The notes under the pieces: generated by a model | The model's input: only the letters and a program-made list of their open reading frames with translations | The model's database searches: none | What the model was told of the DNA's origin: nothing | Position numbers and translations under genes: made by a program | Assembly (NCBI GenBank): GCA_020796225.1 | Contig: CM036753.1 | Location: 4,152,001-4,216,000, forward strand | From: Arion vulgaris | Lineage: Eukaryota; Mollusca; Gastropoda; Stylommatophora; Arionidae | DNA length: 64,000 nt | Direction of reading: 5' to 3' | Part shown: positions 33,906 to 45,640 of the stretch, one piece after another | How the letters are laid out: each line of letters opens with the position of its first letter | How positions within the stretch are numbered: position 1 is the first letter of the stretch

Positions 33906-35450
33906 ACACTCCAATGAGTGCCATACTTCCCACAGCAACCAAAGCTGCTACAAAGATGGAACTAAACAAAAGTGCAGACTGGGGGAAATTTGCACTCCTA
34001 ACAGATCGATACAGCGAACCCCTAAACATACGCAAGAGTATGCAAAAAACTAGGGTTGCAGATTTCAACAAAGCCCTCCAAAAATCAGGCACTGAGTTCA
34101 TCCCTCGTGGTGCGAGATCAACCTACAGCCCATTCTGGACAGACGAATTAGAACAACTAGAAGTAGAACTAACGAAAGCAAGAGACATTGCAGAAATAGA
34201 AAGAACAACAGAAGCAAACTTTAAACTAAAATCCACCTCTGCAAGATACAAACGAACACTTAATGAAAATACTAGAAACAGCTGAGTAGAAAAAAAGAAA
34301 GCCTGAACCTAGACAGAGACGAAAATAATGTGTGGAAACTAGCCAGGGCACCACATCAAGAAAATAAACACAATCACACAATCACCATCAAAAAAAATGA
34401 GGAAGAGCAAACGGGAAACAAGTCCCAATATCCTTAGTGAGCACTTTAACAAGTAAATCATATAGATGTTCCTGAAGAAAGGAGGAAACCATATAAGAAA
34501 AACCCTGATGGCTACGACCATCAGGACTCTGAGGAACATGACAAACTAAATTACAATGCATGAATAATAAAAAGCATTATTTCTGAAGAAAAGAAAATAA
34601 CCAGGCGGGACGGAAACAAACGAAATGCTAATTAAATTGATGACAAGGAAAAGAGGCTACCAGAAATTTTAAAGTGCAGTGAAAGGGGGTTATACAAAGA
34701 ATGGAATGAAGCTATACTGATACCGATAAAAAAGACGGGGAAGTATCCCACAGACCCTGGCAGTTATAGACCAAAGACACTGATGCTAGGAAAATTGCTA
34801 GAGCGCATGATCAACACCAGACTAATGTGGCATCTGAAAGAAAGGGCTTGCTACTCCCCCAACAAGCAGGTTCGAAAACACAGATCTACAGAAGATCAAG
34901 TGAAACATCGCCCAGGAGATGGGAGGATGCTTCAAGAGGGAAATGAACCCCAGTAGTATGGGTTGATACGGAGAAGACTTTGATAAGTGTGAAGGTTGGT
35001 TAAATGAAGTTGGCAGAAACCAAATTGCAGGACGAATGTAAAATGGATATCAAGTATCTAGAAAATAACTGCTAAAGTGCAAGAGTTCGCAGCAGGAAAA
35101 CAGCACTAGCAATGAGTTTCTCAGGCGGAGTATCTGTCGCCAACACCGTTCCTCTATACATCAATGATATAATCGACAACATATTTCAGAAGGATCCACA
35201 ACGCCCTGTATGCAGATGACCGGCCCTGTGGACATCGGGAGGAGCGAACGTGCAAAAGAAGGGAATACAACGGGCCCCTCACATCCCAGACCAATGGTCC
35301 AATACATGACTGATCAAAGCCAATGAAAAGAAAACGACATATACGAGTTCACCTATCAACCAAGCCCCAAACCCCAAAAAAGCTCCTATTAAATAACAAT
35401 ATATTGTTCCAGAGAAAACCCACATACCTTGAACCCTCTATTAGTGAGCG
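33906..35450 (+). mobile_element. LINE, endonuclease-RT linker and reverse transcriptase
   Basis: The frame at 33914-34285 (RVADFNKALQKSGTEFIPRG, then YSPFWTDELEQLE) is the region between endonuclease and RT in jockey/I-like LINEs. RT blocks follow in broken frames: EWNEAILIPIKKTGK-like at 34700, PGSYRP-like, SPNKQV, STEDQV, VVWVDTEKT (34950), VYADD-like damaged near 35205, and finally LSTKPQTPKKLLLNN. It stops at about 35450 against another LINE on the opposite strand. It belongs to the same type as 33110-33905, but the domain order shows two separate insertions. Confidence 0.85.
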
Positions 35451-35689
35451 CATCATTCCTCTTCGTCTTTTGTCACACCGTTATGGGGTGGGCCCAGTGT
35501 CGTGTTTTTCTTTTTTTGTCTTGCGCTGTTCTGGTGATTGTTATTGTTGCTCTTTGACATGATTCTGCTACACCATCTAACCATCTTTTGTGGTCTCCAT
35601 CTTACATTTTTTCCCTGATGTTCTGTTGTAGAAGAAAACACTGTATACTGTGGATTTTGGGATGCATTCTTATTATCACGCTGTGGGTC

Positions 35690-35935
35690 CCGGGGGCCCG
35701 GGGCAAGGAAGCAAAGAATAGTACCACGCAACCTACAAGGCATGTCGTAAGAGGGACTGATGAGGTCCCAGGAAACTACCCAGTAAATACAAAACATTGC
35801 AGAAATCAGATGTGCTGGGCCCTTCACTTGTAGGCGCATAACTTGCAGAACGTACAATTACTCTTAGGCCGGATGACATACAAATACACGAGAGGTTCAA
35901 TTTGTATGGGCGTTAGGAAGAAGAAGAAAAGAAGT
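35690..35935 (+). mobile_element. SINE family C, second copy
   Basis: ggcaaggaagcaaagaatag, gcatgtcgtaagagggactg and taggcgcataact match the nested SINE at 28609-28877. It ends in (GAA)n at 35920-35934. It interrupts the minus-strand LINE; I could not find a clear target duplication. Confidence 0.85.
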
Positions 35936-35944
35936 GGCCAACCC

Positions 35945-38900
35945 TTCATTTCTTTGTTTCTCAATGTAATTCAAGCACCGGTTCGGGCCCAAATTTCTTA
36001 TGCTCATGTTGGTGACTTTGCTCAATGTAATCCGCCCCGGTTTTGCCAACTTCTTCTTATGCCGATGTTGGGGGACTTTGTTTTTAAAAGTAATTCCCAC
36101 GGTCTGTGCCAACTTTCTTTTATGCCTGCTGTATGACTTGTTTCCAATGAATCGCAAAGGCCTGTCCAGACTTCTTCTTATGCTCTGTGTTGGTGACTTT
36201 GTTTTCAATGTAATTCGCACGGTTCTGTGCCAACTTTCTTCTTATGCCTCTGTTGGTGACTTTGTTTTCAATGTAATCCCAAACACGGTTCTGTTAACTT
36301 TCTTTCTTATGCTCATGTTGGTGACTTTGTTTCTCAATGTAATTCAAGCACGGTTCTGTGCCAACTTTCTTCTTATGCTCGGGTTTGGGGACTTTGTTTC
36401 TCAATGAATTCGTACGTTCCGGGCCCAAATTTCTTTCATGCTCTGTTGGTGACTTTGTTTTCAATGTAATTCAAGCACGGTTCTGTGCCAACTTTCTTCT
36501 TATGCCTGCTTGGTGACTTTGTTTCCAATTCAAGCAATTGCCAGCCAACTTTTTCTTATGCTCATGTTGGTGACTTTGTTTCAAGTAATTCAGCACGGTT
36601 CTGTGCCTTTCTTCTTATGCCATGTTGGACTTTGTTTCTCAATGTAATTCCCAAACACGGTCTGTGCCAACTTTCTTTCTTATGCTCATGTTTTGACTTT
36701 GTTTTCAAAATTCAGCATCTCCATAGTCCCAAATTTTCTTCTTATGCCCCATGTTGGTGACTTTGTTTTCAATGTAATTTAAGCACGGTTCTGTGCCAAC
36801 TTTCTTTTATGCCCCATGTTTGGGGCTTTGTTTCAATGTAATTCAAGCACGGTTCTGTGCCAACTTTCTTTTTTATGCCATGTTGGTGACTTTGTTTCTC
36901 AATGTAATCAGCACTTCTGTAACTTTCTTCTTATGCCATGTTGGTGACTTTGTTTCTCAATGTAATTCAAGCAAGGTTCTGTCCAGACTTTCTTTCTTAT
37001 GCTCATGTTGGGGCTTTGTTTCTCAATGTAATTCAGCAGTTCCGGGCCCAAATTTCTTCTTATGCCATGTTGGGACTTTGTTTCTCAATGTAATTCCAAC
37101 TGGCCCCGTGCCAACTTTCTTTCTTATGCTCATGTTGGTGACTTTGTTTCAAAAGAATCAAGCACGGTTCTGTGCCAACTTTCTTTCTTTTGCTCATGTT
37201 GGGGCTTTGTTTCTCAATGAATTCAAGCAAGGTTCCAGCCAACTTTCTTTCTATGCCATGTTGGTGACTTTGTTTCAATGTAATCCGGCCCCCGGTTCCC
37301 GCCAACTTCTTCTTATGCTCCATGTTTGTGACTTTGTTTCAAATGTAATTCACACGGTTCCAGCCAACCCTTTTTTCTTATGCATCTTGGTGACTTTGTT
37401 TCTCAATGTAATTCAAGCACGTTCCGGGCCCAAATTTCTTCTTATGCTCATGTTTGGGGACTTTGTTTTCAATGTAATTCAAGCACGGTTCTGTCCAACT
37501 TCTTCTTATGCCCATGTTGGTGACTTTGTTTCTCAATGTAATTCAAGCACGGTTCTGTGCCAACTTTCTTTCTTATGCTCATGTTGGTGACTTTGTTTCT
37601 CAATGTAATTCAAGCACGGTTCTGTGCCAACTTTTTTTTGCCTTTTGTGACTTGCAATGTAACCATTCTGTGCCAACTTTTTCTTATGCTCCCTTTGGTG
37701 ACTTTGTTTCCAAAGTAATTCCCAAGCCACGGTTCCTTGCCAACTTTTTCTTATGCTCATGTTTGTGACTTTGTTTCTCAATGTAATTTAAGGCACTTTC
37801 TGTCCAACTTTCTTCTTATGCCATGTTGGTGACTTGTTTTCAATGTAATTCGCTACCCGTTCTGTGCCAACTTTCTTCTTATCCATGTGGTGACTTTGTT
37901 TCCAAAAGTAATTCAGCACGGTTCTGTGCCAACTTTCTTTTTATGCCATGTTGGTGACTTTGTTTCAATGTAATTCCCCCGGCTTCCCGCCAACCTTTTT
38001 TTATGCCATGTTGGACTTTGTTTCAATGAATTCAAGCAGGTTCTTGCCAATTTCTTCTTATGCTCATGTTGGGACTTTGTTTTCAATGAATCCGCCAGGT
38101 CGAACTTTCTTTTTTATGCTCATGTTTGGGGACTTTGTTTCTCAAGTAATTCAAGCAACGGTTCTGTGCCAACTTTCTTTTTTATGCCTCATGTTGGACT
38201 TTTTTTCTCAATGAATTCGCAAGGTTCTGTCCAACTTTCTTCTTATGCCCATGTTGGTGATTTGTTTCAATGTAATTCAAGCACGGTTCTGTGCCAACTT
38301 TCTTTTTTATGCCATTTGGGGGTGTTTCTCAATGTAATTCAAGCACGGTTCTGTGCCAACTCTTCTTATGCCCCATGTTGGTGACTTTGGCCAATGTAAT
38401 TCAAACGGTCCGGGCCCAAATTCTTTTTTATGCTCATGTTGGTACTTTGTTTCAATGTAATTCGCACTGTTCGCCAACTTTCTTCATGCCCTGTGGTGAC
38501 TTTGTTTCTCAATGTAATTCAAGCAAAGGTTCTGTGCCAACTTTCTTTATGCCTGTTGGTGACTTTGTTTTCAAATGTAATCCAAGCACGGTTCTGTCCA
38601 GACTTTCTTTCTTATGCCTGTTGGTAATTTGTTTCTAATGTAATTTGCACTGGTTCCGGGCCCAAATTTCTTCTTGCCCGGGTTTGGGGACTTGGTTTTC
38701 AAGTAATCAGCACGGTTCTGTGCCAACTTTTTTCATGCTCATGTTGGGGCTTTGTTTCTCAATGTAATCGCAGGCTCTGTGCCAACTTTCTTCTTATGCT
38801 CATGTTGGTGACTTTGGCCAATGTAATTTAGCACGGTTCTGTGCCAACCCTTTTTTATGCTCATGTTGGTGACTTTGTTTCAATGTAATTCACATTGGGT

Positions 38901-40310
38901 TTTGTCCAGACTTTCTTTTTTATGCTCATGTTGGTGACTTTGTTTCCAATGTAATTTTAAGCCCCTGTCTGTCCAGACTTTCTTTCTATGCTCATGTTGG
39001 TGACTTTTGTTTCAATGTAATTCAAGCACGGTTCTGTGCCAACTTTCTTTTTTATGCTGATGTTGGTGACTTTGTTTTCAATGTAATTCAAGCACGGTTT
39101 GTGCCAACTTTCTTCTTATCTCATGTGGTGACTTTGTTTCAATGTAATTCAAGCACGGTTCTGTGCCAACTTTCTTCTTATGCTCTGTTGGTGACTTTGC
39201 CAATGTAATTCAACACGGTTCTGTCCAACTTTCTTTTTTATGCTCATGTTGGTGACTTTGTTTCTCAATGCCAAAGGTTCTGTGCCAACTTTCTTCTTAT
39301 GCCCATGTTGGTGACTTTGTTTCAAAAGAATTCGCACGGTTCTGTCCAGACTTTCTTTTTTATGCTCATGTTGGTGACTTTGTTTCTCAATGAATCTGGG
39401 AAAGGTTTTGGCCAACTTCTTTATGCTCATGTTGGTGACTTTGTTTCTCAATGTAATTCCACGGTTCTGGGCCCAAATTTTCTTATGCTCATGTTGGTGA
39501 CTTTGTTTCTCAATGTAATCTAGCACGGTTCTGGCCAACTTTCTTTCTTATGCTCATGTTGTGACTTTTCTCAATGTATTCGCACGTCTTCGCCAATTTC
39601 TTTCTATGCTCATGTTGGTGACTTTTTTCAAAAGTAATTCGCCACGGTTCTGTCCCCGACTTTCTTCTTAAACTCATGTTGGTGACTTTGTTTCTAATGT
39701 AATCGCACGGTTCTGTCCAGATTCTTTCTTATGCTCATGTTGGTGACTTTGTTTTCAATGTAATCTAAGCACGGTCTTGGGCCCAAATTTCTTCATGCTT
39801 ATGTTTATGACTTTGTTCTCAATGTAATTCACAGAGTTCTGGCCCAAACCCCTTTTTATGCCAGCTGGACTTGCCTAAATGAATCCACACTTCTTGCCAA
39901 CTTTCTTCTTATGTCATGTTGGTGACTTTGTTTTTCCCAAAGTAATTCAGCAAAGGTTCGGGCCCAACTTTCTTCTAAAACCATGTTTGGGGACTTTGTT
40001 TCAATGTTAATCTTTTCTGACTATGGTTCCCAACTTTTCTTATCCATGTTGGTGACTTTGTTTCAATGTAATTCAAGCATGGTTCGGTGCCAACTTTCTT
40101 CTTATGCTCAAGTTGTACTTTGAGGCCAAAGTAATTCAAAAACGGTCTGTCCAACTTTCTTTCTTATGCTCATGTTGTGATTTTTCAATGTAATTCAAGC
40201 ACGGTTCTTGCCAACACTTTCTTATACCTATGTTGGTGACTTTTTTTCAATGTAATCGCCAAGCCTTCTGTGCCAACTTTCTTCTTAATGCTCATGTTCG
40301 TGACTGTCTT
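35945..40310. repeat. 66-bp minisatellite, roughly 65-70 copies
   Basis: The plus-strand unit is ctcaatgtaattcaagcacg, then gttctgtgccaactttcttc, then ttatgctcatgttggtgact, then ttgttt. Reversed, it encodes a 22-residue period (VGTEPCLNYIEKQ ... THQHEHKK-like) equal to the LINE segment ITNISKRKKVGTKPCLNYID at 43170-43230. Many units carry deletions or odd changes such as gggccc for gtgcc. These are scattered, and so are probably consensus errors rather than real variation. Confidence 0.93.
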
Positions 40311-40385
40311 TTCTGTGGTGGGGGTAATTTCGCAGGCATTGCATTTTACATTAGTTATTGGGTATAACCATTAATATTTAAAACT

Positions 40386-41030
40386 TATTATAGATACTAG
40401 GCAATTAACCTGTCCCCCGCACGGGTGAAAGTTGTTATTAATCCTTGATGAGGGAAATTGCAAGCCTTTCCAAAAGATGTCATCTTAATAGCATGAATTG
40501 ATTTTCTGATATTTTAAGAAGTGGGTTCAATAGGTATGTTTGTCGTTAAATGATTTTAACGGTTCGAGTGGTTTTAATGTTCATCAAGCAAAGTAGCGCT
40601 TGGGGATTCTTCCTAAATTTTATCTATAGTGCAGTTTGGGAAACAGAAAGTAAAGCTTTTAATTACATGAAATTATACATCCTGGCAAATTTAACGCAAA
40701 CGGAAGAATGCAACGCAGTAAAGGTATGTTAAGAGGCGTAATCCATGTCTATGTTGCAGAGGCCATCTGGCAATTTTGGGTTTTATCCTGACTGGCTTTC
40801 TTAACGCTTGTCTGAATTTAACAAAAAAGAGGGATCTAAACTTCGGATCGACATCAAGAATTGATTTTATTTTATTTTAAAGTTAATATTGATCCAATTT
40901 CGAAACTGTTTCCTTTAGCTGATTTAAATTAGCCCGGAAAAATATTTGAAGAAATATGGGAAAATTGAAAACTGAGGCCGTGTATACCCAGACACACATC
41001 GGACACTAGGATTATATATATAGATGTCAA
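40386..41030. mobile_element. Possible non-autonomous element
   Basis: It starts near tagatactaggcaattaacc with a small palindrome cccgcacggg, and ends near ggattatatatatagat. Similar CCCG...CGGG motifs near tataga ends are seen in widespread short transposons of invertebrates. No coding sequence or proven ends are visible. The assignment is weak. Confidence 0.3.
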
Positions 41031-41730
41031 ATATTATAATGTATATTATTATAAAGTATTCAAATAATCAAATTATATGGACAAAAATTTCAAATGACAT
41101 GCTTTGTTTATGTTGTAGGTTATTGAACGATCCAGCCATACTTCCAAGAAAAGATAGAGAATTATACTGAGAATCAAGGACAAAATATTTCTATGGCCGG
41201 CTTTTATGGATTCCAGCAGACCCCCGGGGGTAGGTTGGTGCCCAAAAGGGTTAAAAGGGAAATTTTGAAAATAGTTTCGCAGGTGTGTACCGTGTTATGT
41301 TTGTTGGGGTCACCTGGCACATTGAAATTCCCCCTTTGTGTCGTCCTCCGCCGCGCAGATACCAAAGTCCATTTACTACCGACCCGAGAATGATTGGATA
41401 TCTTCTCTATCACGAGGACGACACCGTCTGGAGTCCAAACTTTAAATACCTAATTTCGAATTTGTTTCAGTGTCTGAGACTGTCATTAATAAATGGAAAA
41501 GTACCGCATTGATGAATCGGTCTGTCCATGCTTCGCCCGCTTGAGTTGGAATAATGTTTGAAGAAAGCAGCACGCTTGTTACCCTGCACCCAGCATGTCC
41601 AGGTGGTAAGAAGTCATTTTCTTAGATGTAAGGGGGAAGTAAACGAATGATTTTTTTTTGAAGTTTTCAGGCCAATTTTATCCTTCTTTTGTGTATATAA
41701 TTGGTGCTTTGACAAGAATGGAGTGATCTG
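41031..41730. other. No gene recognised
   Basis: 41200-41510 is richer in G and C, with overlapping frames on both strands and no domain. It may belong to the LTR element to the right, but I have no proof. Confidence 0.35.
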
Positions 41731-43584
41731 TGTTGGGACGATTATGCGCCCATGGTGACTAGGCCCGCCCTTCCGGTTTCAGCCAGCTTTGATTTATAGG
41801 GAGCTTTCCAGGTCAGATCCTTTCTGCCGACTATGCGGCCCGGATCTTCGCCTTTTCGATCAGCTTGCGCCGATATTTGGGCTTTGGATCTACGCTCAAA
41901 ACAGTGAGTTACACTGTTATGCCCTTTCTGACTGTGAGGTCGTTCCGGATTAGGAACATTTTACGGGCTTATAAACTTGTCCCATTTCAATTGAAACATG
42001 GAAAATACCAACAATTGAATATCTTAGAATCCGAAGTTGAAATGGCACTAAATCAAAGCAAAAGAAGGAAGGCAGCAGAGATAGATGGTATAACAACAGA
42101 AATGTTACTTGCGTGTAAGACAACAGCAATAACATGGCTGACCAGAATTTTTTTAACATAGCCTGGGAGGCACAAGAGGTTCCAGATGACTGGCAGAGAG
42201 CTATTATAGTCCCAATATGGAAGAACAAAGGAGACAAAGAGAATGAAACATACAGGGGTATTTCTTTGAGCCAAATAGGAAAAATGTTTGCAAAAATATT
42301 GGAGCGAAGAGCAAGACATATATTAGAGCCCCAGTTAAACAATAGCCAGTTTGGGTTTAGGAGGGTAAGAGCTGCACAGACGCAATATTTACACTAAGAC
42401 AGATCTGCGAACAAACAATTGAATACAATCAAAGTAAACAGCTTATATTTATAGACCAAGAAAAGGCATTTGATAGAGTAAACAGGTGCAACTATGGAAG
42501 ATCCTTGAAGAATATGGCGTCCAGGGACAACTATTAGGTAACATCATGGCCTTATATCAAGATAGCCAGAGTACAGTAAGAACTACAGAAGGAATGACCG
42601 ACTGTTCTCCATTACATAAAATTTAGACAAGGTTGTGTCCTCTCACCACTACTCTTTATCGCATATATGGATAAAATAAATCAAGAGTCGAATTCAGATA
42701 ATGATGAAATAAATGAACTGTTTTTGCAGATGATCAGTGCCTGATACATCAAAATGAACAAGACCTTCAACATCATATTGACACTTTAACAATAATTGTG
42801 AACATGAAAAGAAAACACCATAAAAAAAAGAAAAATGAAAAGGAGAAATATAATCTAGACATCCATGTCAATCCTAAAATAAACCAGGTGAAAGAATTCA
42901 AATACTTGGAAGCATATTCACAGAAGAGGGAAAAACTGGATAGAGAGATAGAGTAGAGTACAAAAAGCAAATGTGAACCCCCAGCTAGCCCATTGTTAAC
43001 ACCCAAAAATTTCACAGGCAGCTAAGAAACAAATGATCAACAGCATTTTTATACCTACTTTGTGTTACCAGAGCCAAACATAGACATTGAGCAAAGCGCA
43101 GTCACAAAAATAACTACATGTGAAATGCGTTGCCTGAGAAAAGTTACACAACAAACACAAAAAAAGACAGAATCACCAACATCAGCAAAAGAAAGAAAGT
43201 TGGCACAAAACCGTGCTTGAATTATATAGATAAACAAAGAATGAAGTGGTTTGGCCATTTAATAAGAATGCATCCAAACTCCACAGTATACAGAGTCTTT
43301 ACAACAGAACATCGGGAAAGAAGGCAAGAGGAAGACCAGGGAAAAAAGATGGTTGATGGCGTAGCAGAACCGTGAAGAGCAAAGATAAAATCACACAGCA
43401 AGAACAGCGCAAGACAAAAACAGAAAACCACGACACTGGGCAACAACCCGGTAGCAGTGTGACGACAAAAGGAAGAAGAAGAGAAAGATAAACTTGTCCT
43501 TGACGTCGTCTTACTCGTAAAACCCCGGGTAAAGTATCGGTCTTCGCCAATTTTCGGTTCCGGACAGCCTGTCAAATCTTTACA
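41731..43584 (+). mobile_element. Putative LTR (TG...CA), split by a LINE
   Basis: The block begins TGTTGGGACG and ends TTTACA, directly followed by TTGGCGACC (43585-43593), which looks like a tRNA primer-binding site. Removing the LINE and one target copy leaves about 337 bp. This LTR contains a TATA-like cttataaac just at the LINE insertion site. These are the features of a 5' LTR of a Gypsy-like (Metaviridae) retrotransposon. No second LTR was found, so it is inference. Confidence 0.6.
41983..43487 (+). mobile_element. LINE with reverse transcriptase, 12-bp target duplication
   Basis: ATAAACTTGTCC flanks it at 41971-41982 and 43488-43499. The RT is present in broken frames: KRRKAAEIDGITTEML, GAQEVPDDWQRAIIVPIW-type text, LIFIDQEKAFDRVN, and RQGCVLSPLLF. 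The C-terminal segment has ITNISKRKKVGTKPCLNYID, then KWFGHLIRMHPN, and the tail is (GAA)n. It is 5'-truncated (1.5 kb). It is the same family as the LINE at 35453-40385. Confidence 0.9.
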
Positions 43585-44040
43585 TTGGCGACCTTATTTT
43601 ACCGTTCATTTTTGGGAGTTTGTTCCAGTAGGAACATTCTCGCCTTTTAGAAGTTTTTCGGTATTTGGGAATTTCAGGTTCTACTCGCATTTTCCTAGCA
43701 TCGGAAACACCGGACTGGGGTCAAGCCCAAAATGTAGAGGGTCGTTTTAACCGCGCTAGCAACGCAACTGAGTTTTTGCGCTCGCCACATCACCACCGTA
43801 GCTCTTCCCGGGGATGTTAGTTGTTATCGCAACAGACCTGCACGGTATTCCGGGGAGGGTTTTGTTATGCACTAAAACGCAGCTTTATGTTTGCGCTCGA
43901 CCAACCTTTGCCCAGTAATGTATTCTGCGCCAGGCCACCGATATGGAGTCAAGGCGCAATGATATAGATAGCACAAGGAGAAACAGTAATAACAAAACCC
44001 ATTTGGGAACTGCCCCATTGTCTCTGAATACTAACATGAT
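43585..44040 (+). mobile_element. Internal start of the putative LTR retrotransposon
   Basis: The primer-site-like TTGGCGACC is followed by about 360 bp of leader. An ATG at 43943 starts a short frame (MESRRNDIDSTRRNSNNK) that ends after about 36 codons in the tandem repeat. It could be the beginning of a gag gene cut off by the repeat. No pol domain is found. Confidence 0.4.
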
Positions 44041-44041
44041 G

Positions 44042-44275
44042 TCACATGTGTGACACTGATGTAATTTCTGTCACACTGATGTCCTTGTGTAGCACTGATG
44101 CCATTTTGTAGCACTGATGCCATTTGTGTGGTACTGATGTCATTTGTGTAGCACTGATGCCATTTATGTAGCTCTGATGTCATGTTGTAATACTGATCTC
44201 ATGTAGGCACTAGCCATTTGGACACTGATCTCATTTAGGCGATAATTAAATATTGTATTTAACACTAATGCCAAA
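44042..44275. repeat. About 20-bp tandem repeat, 12 copies
   Basis: Unit tgtagcactgatgtcatttg with progressive decay to the right. Confidence 0.88.
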
Positions 44276-44654
44276 GACAAATGCGGAACTAACACAGGAT
44301 CACCATTAGACCTCATGGTATGAAAACGGGCTGCATTACTTTATTTATTTCTAAATGGTATATTTCGTTATATTTTACAGAAAAAATCGTTATAGAAAAT
44401 CTAGAAAGGTGAAACAACAATCAGTATTCATACATTTATTACTCATTATAGATGAAAGAAACACTTGTATTACCATCGTTTACAAACCGCATCTTTTAAT
44501 TCTTTTGAATTTGAATGTGAATCTTAAGGGGTTTTGTAAGACGTTGAGAGAAAACAAACTAAATCTGTCTCATTTTTTTCACAAGAATCAGGGAATATTC
44601 ATCACAAAAGGGTAACTTCGGTTTTTCCGTTTACGATACATCATCGTATGCTCA
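44276..44654. other. No supported gene
   Basis: A plus-strand frame of 86 codons (44355-44615) is Lys/Asn-rich and follows a tttacag, but shows no FG-GAP or other domain. I checked it as a missing integrin exon and rejected it. Confidence 0.5.
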
Positions 44655-45000
44655 GTCTTTTTTCTCCAACCGTTTGTCTCAGCGTCAGGTCAAGAAGAGA
44701 TTTCTAATACGGCCCTTGTGCCTTGAGATAGTGTCTTTGTCCCTGTTATCTCTGATGTCCATCTTGGTTCCCTCGCCTTTGCTTTGTATCCATTGTATCG
44801 AGGCATTGCTCTTTTGAGGTGCACTGTCTTTTGGGAATCTCCCTATGGGGAACCATTTAATTTGTTGTTTCTTGATGAAGTCTAGTACTGATGTTGTACC
44901 CTTTTTTCCTGATGTCTTCATTTCTCAACCGGTCTCTTCTGTTACACCCAGATTCTGCGTAGACACTTCATCTCTGTTGTGACTAGTTTTTTCTATCATG
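44655..45000 (-). mobile_element. LINE 3' end, LRRMLG family, copy C
   Basis: The minus strand gives GKKGTTSVLDFIKKQQIKWF, then AQKSNASIQW-type text and RIRNLFLT and a stop, as in copy F at 60545-61335. It is cut at about 45000 next to the inverted repeat. Confidence 0.85.
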
Positions 45001-45009
45001 TGTCAGTGT

Positions 45010-45640
45010 CCGGGTTTTGGGACGGAAACACATACAAACAAAGTATATGTTTTACAAAATACAGAAACAGTGACAATAAACAGCAACTTTCGACCAACAA
45101 GGCCTTTATCGAAACGAACAAACAGGAGTACAATAAATGAAAACACAGGGACGACCAAATACCACTATCTAAGGAAAATCTGAATAAACGAATAACGAAA
45201 TAAATTAACACAAAAACAAAATAAAAACTAAAAATGAACGAAAAGAAAAATGAAACATCTAGTAAAATATAACTTGAATACATGCAACATATACCCAAAA
45301 GATTAGAAAGCATAAGAGAAAGTACAGAAGCATAAGAATTAATACATGCAACATCTAGGGCTTGTAATTATATGGGTATATGTGAGATTCAAGTATATAT
45401 TTACTAGATGTTTCACGTTTTTTTCCGTTCTATTTCTAGTTTTATGTGTGTTTTTGTGTTACATTTATTTCGTTATCGTTTTATTTCAGATTTTCCTTAG
45501 ATAGTTGGTATTTGGTCGTCCATTTGTGTTTCATTTTAATTTGTCACTCCTGTTTTTCGTTTGCTTGATAAAGACCTTGTTGGTCGAAACGTTGCTGTTT
45601 ATTGTCACTGTTTCTGTATTTGAAAACTATAGACTTGTTG
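45010..45640. repeat. Large inverted repeat, arms about 250 bp
   Basis: The left arm (about 45047-45290) and right arm (about 45385-45630) are reverse complements with scattered indels. Left: cagaaacagtgacaataaac, acgaccaaataccactatct aag, gaaacatctagtaaaatat. Right: gtttattgtcactgtttctg, tagttggtatttggtcgtcc, atatttactagatgtttc. The loop is about 100 bp. The right arm has gataaagaccttgttggtcg followed by aaac, resembling a hammerhead ribozyme core. Paired terminal repeats and such motifs are known from Penelope-like elements. Confidence 0.85.

Larger units (their letters stand above)
35453..40385 (-). mobile_element. LINE 3' end expanded by a 66-bp array and hit by SINE C
   Basis: On the minus strand, 35453-35675 reads GKNVRWRPQKMVRWCS ... 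HNGVTKDEEE, matching the end of the LINE at 41983-43487. Next to the SINE C insert, 35937-35975 encodes NYIEKQRNEG. The other array edge (40300-40370, taatttcgcaggcattgcat) matches the segment upstream of the same coding motif at 43090-43150. The whole block is thus one LINE 3' end with about 4.4 kb of tandem repeat inside its coding region. Confidence 0.85.

Noticed and set aside
35843..39538. Many frames rich in 'FLCS/VGDFV' or 'HQHEHKK'
   Set aside because: Translations of the 66-bp array. The minus-strand version resembles LINE protein only because the unit comes from a LINE.
40550..40732. Short frame ending at a gtatgt donor, tested as an exon
   Set aside because: No FG-GAP motif, and no acceptor with a compatible phase.
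44355..44615. Candidate for the missing integrin exon
   Set aside because: It follows a possible acceptor but has no cysteines or Gly-rich strand pattern of blade 2 and no good donor in phase.
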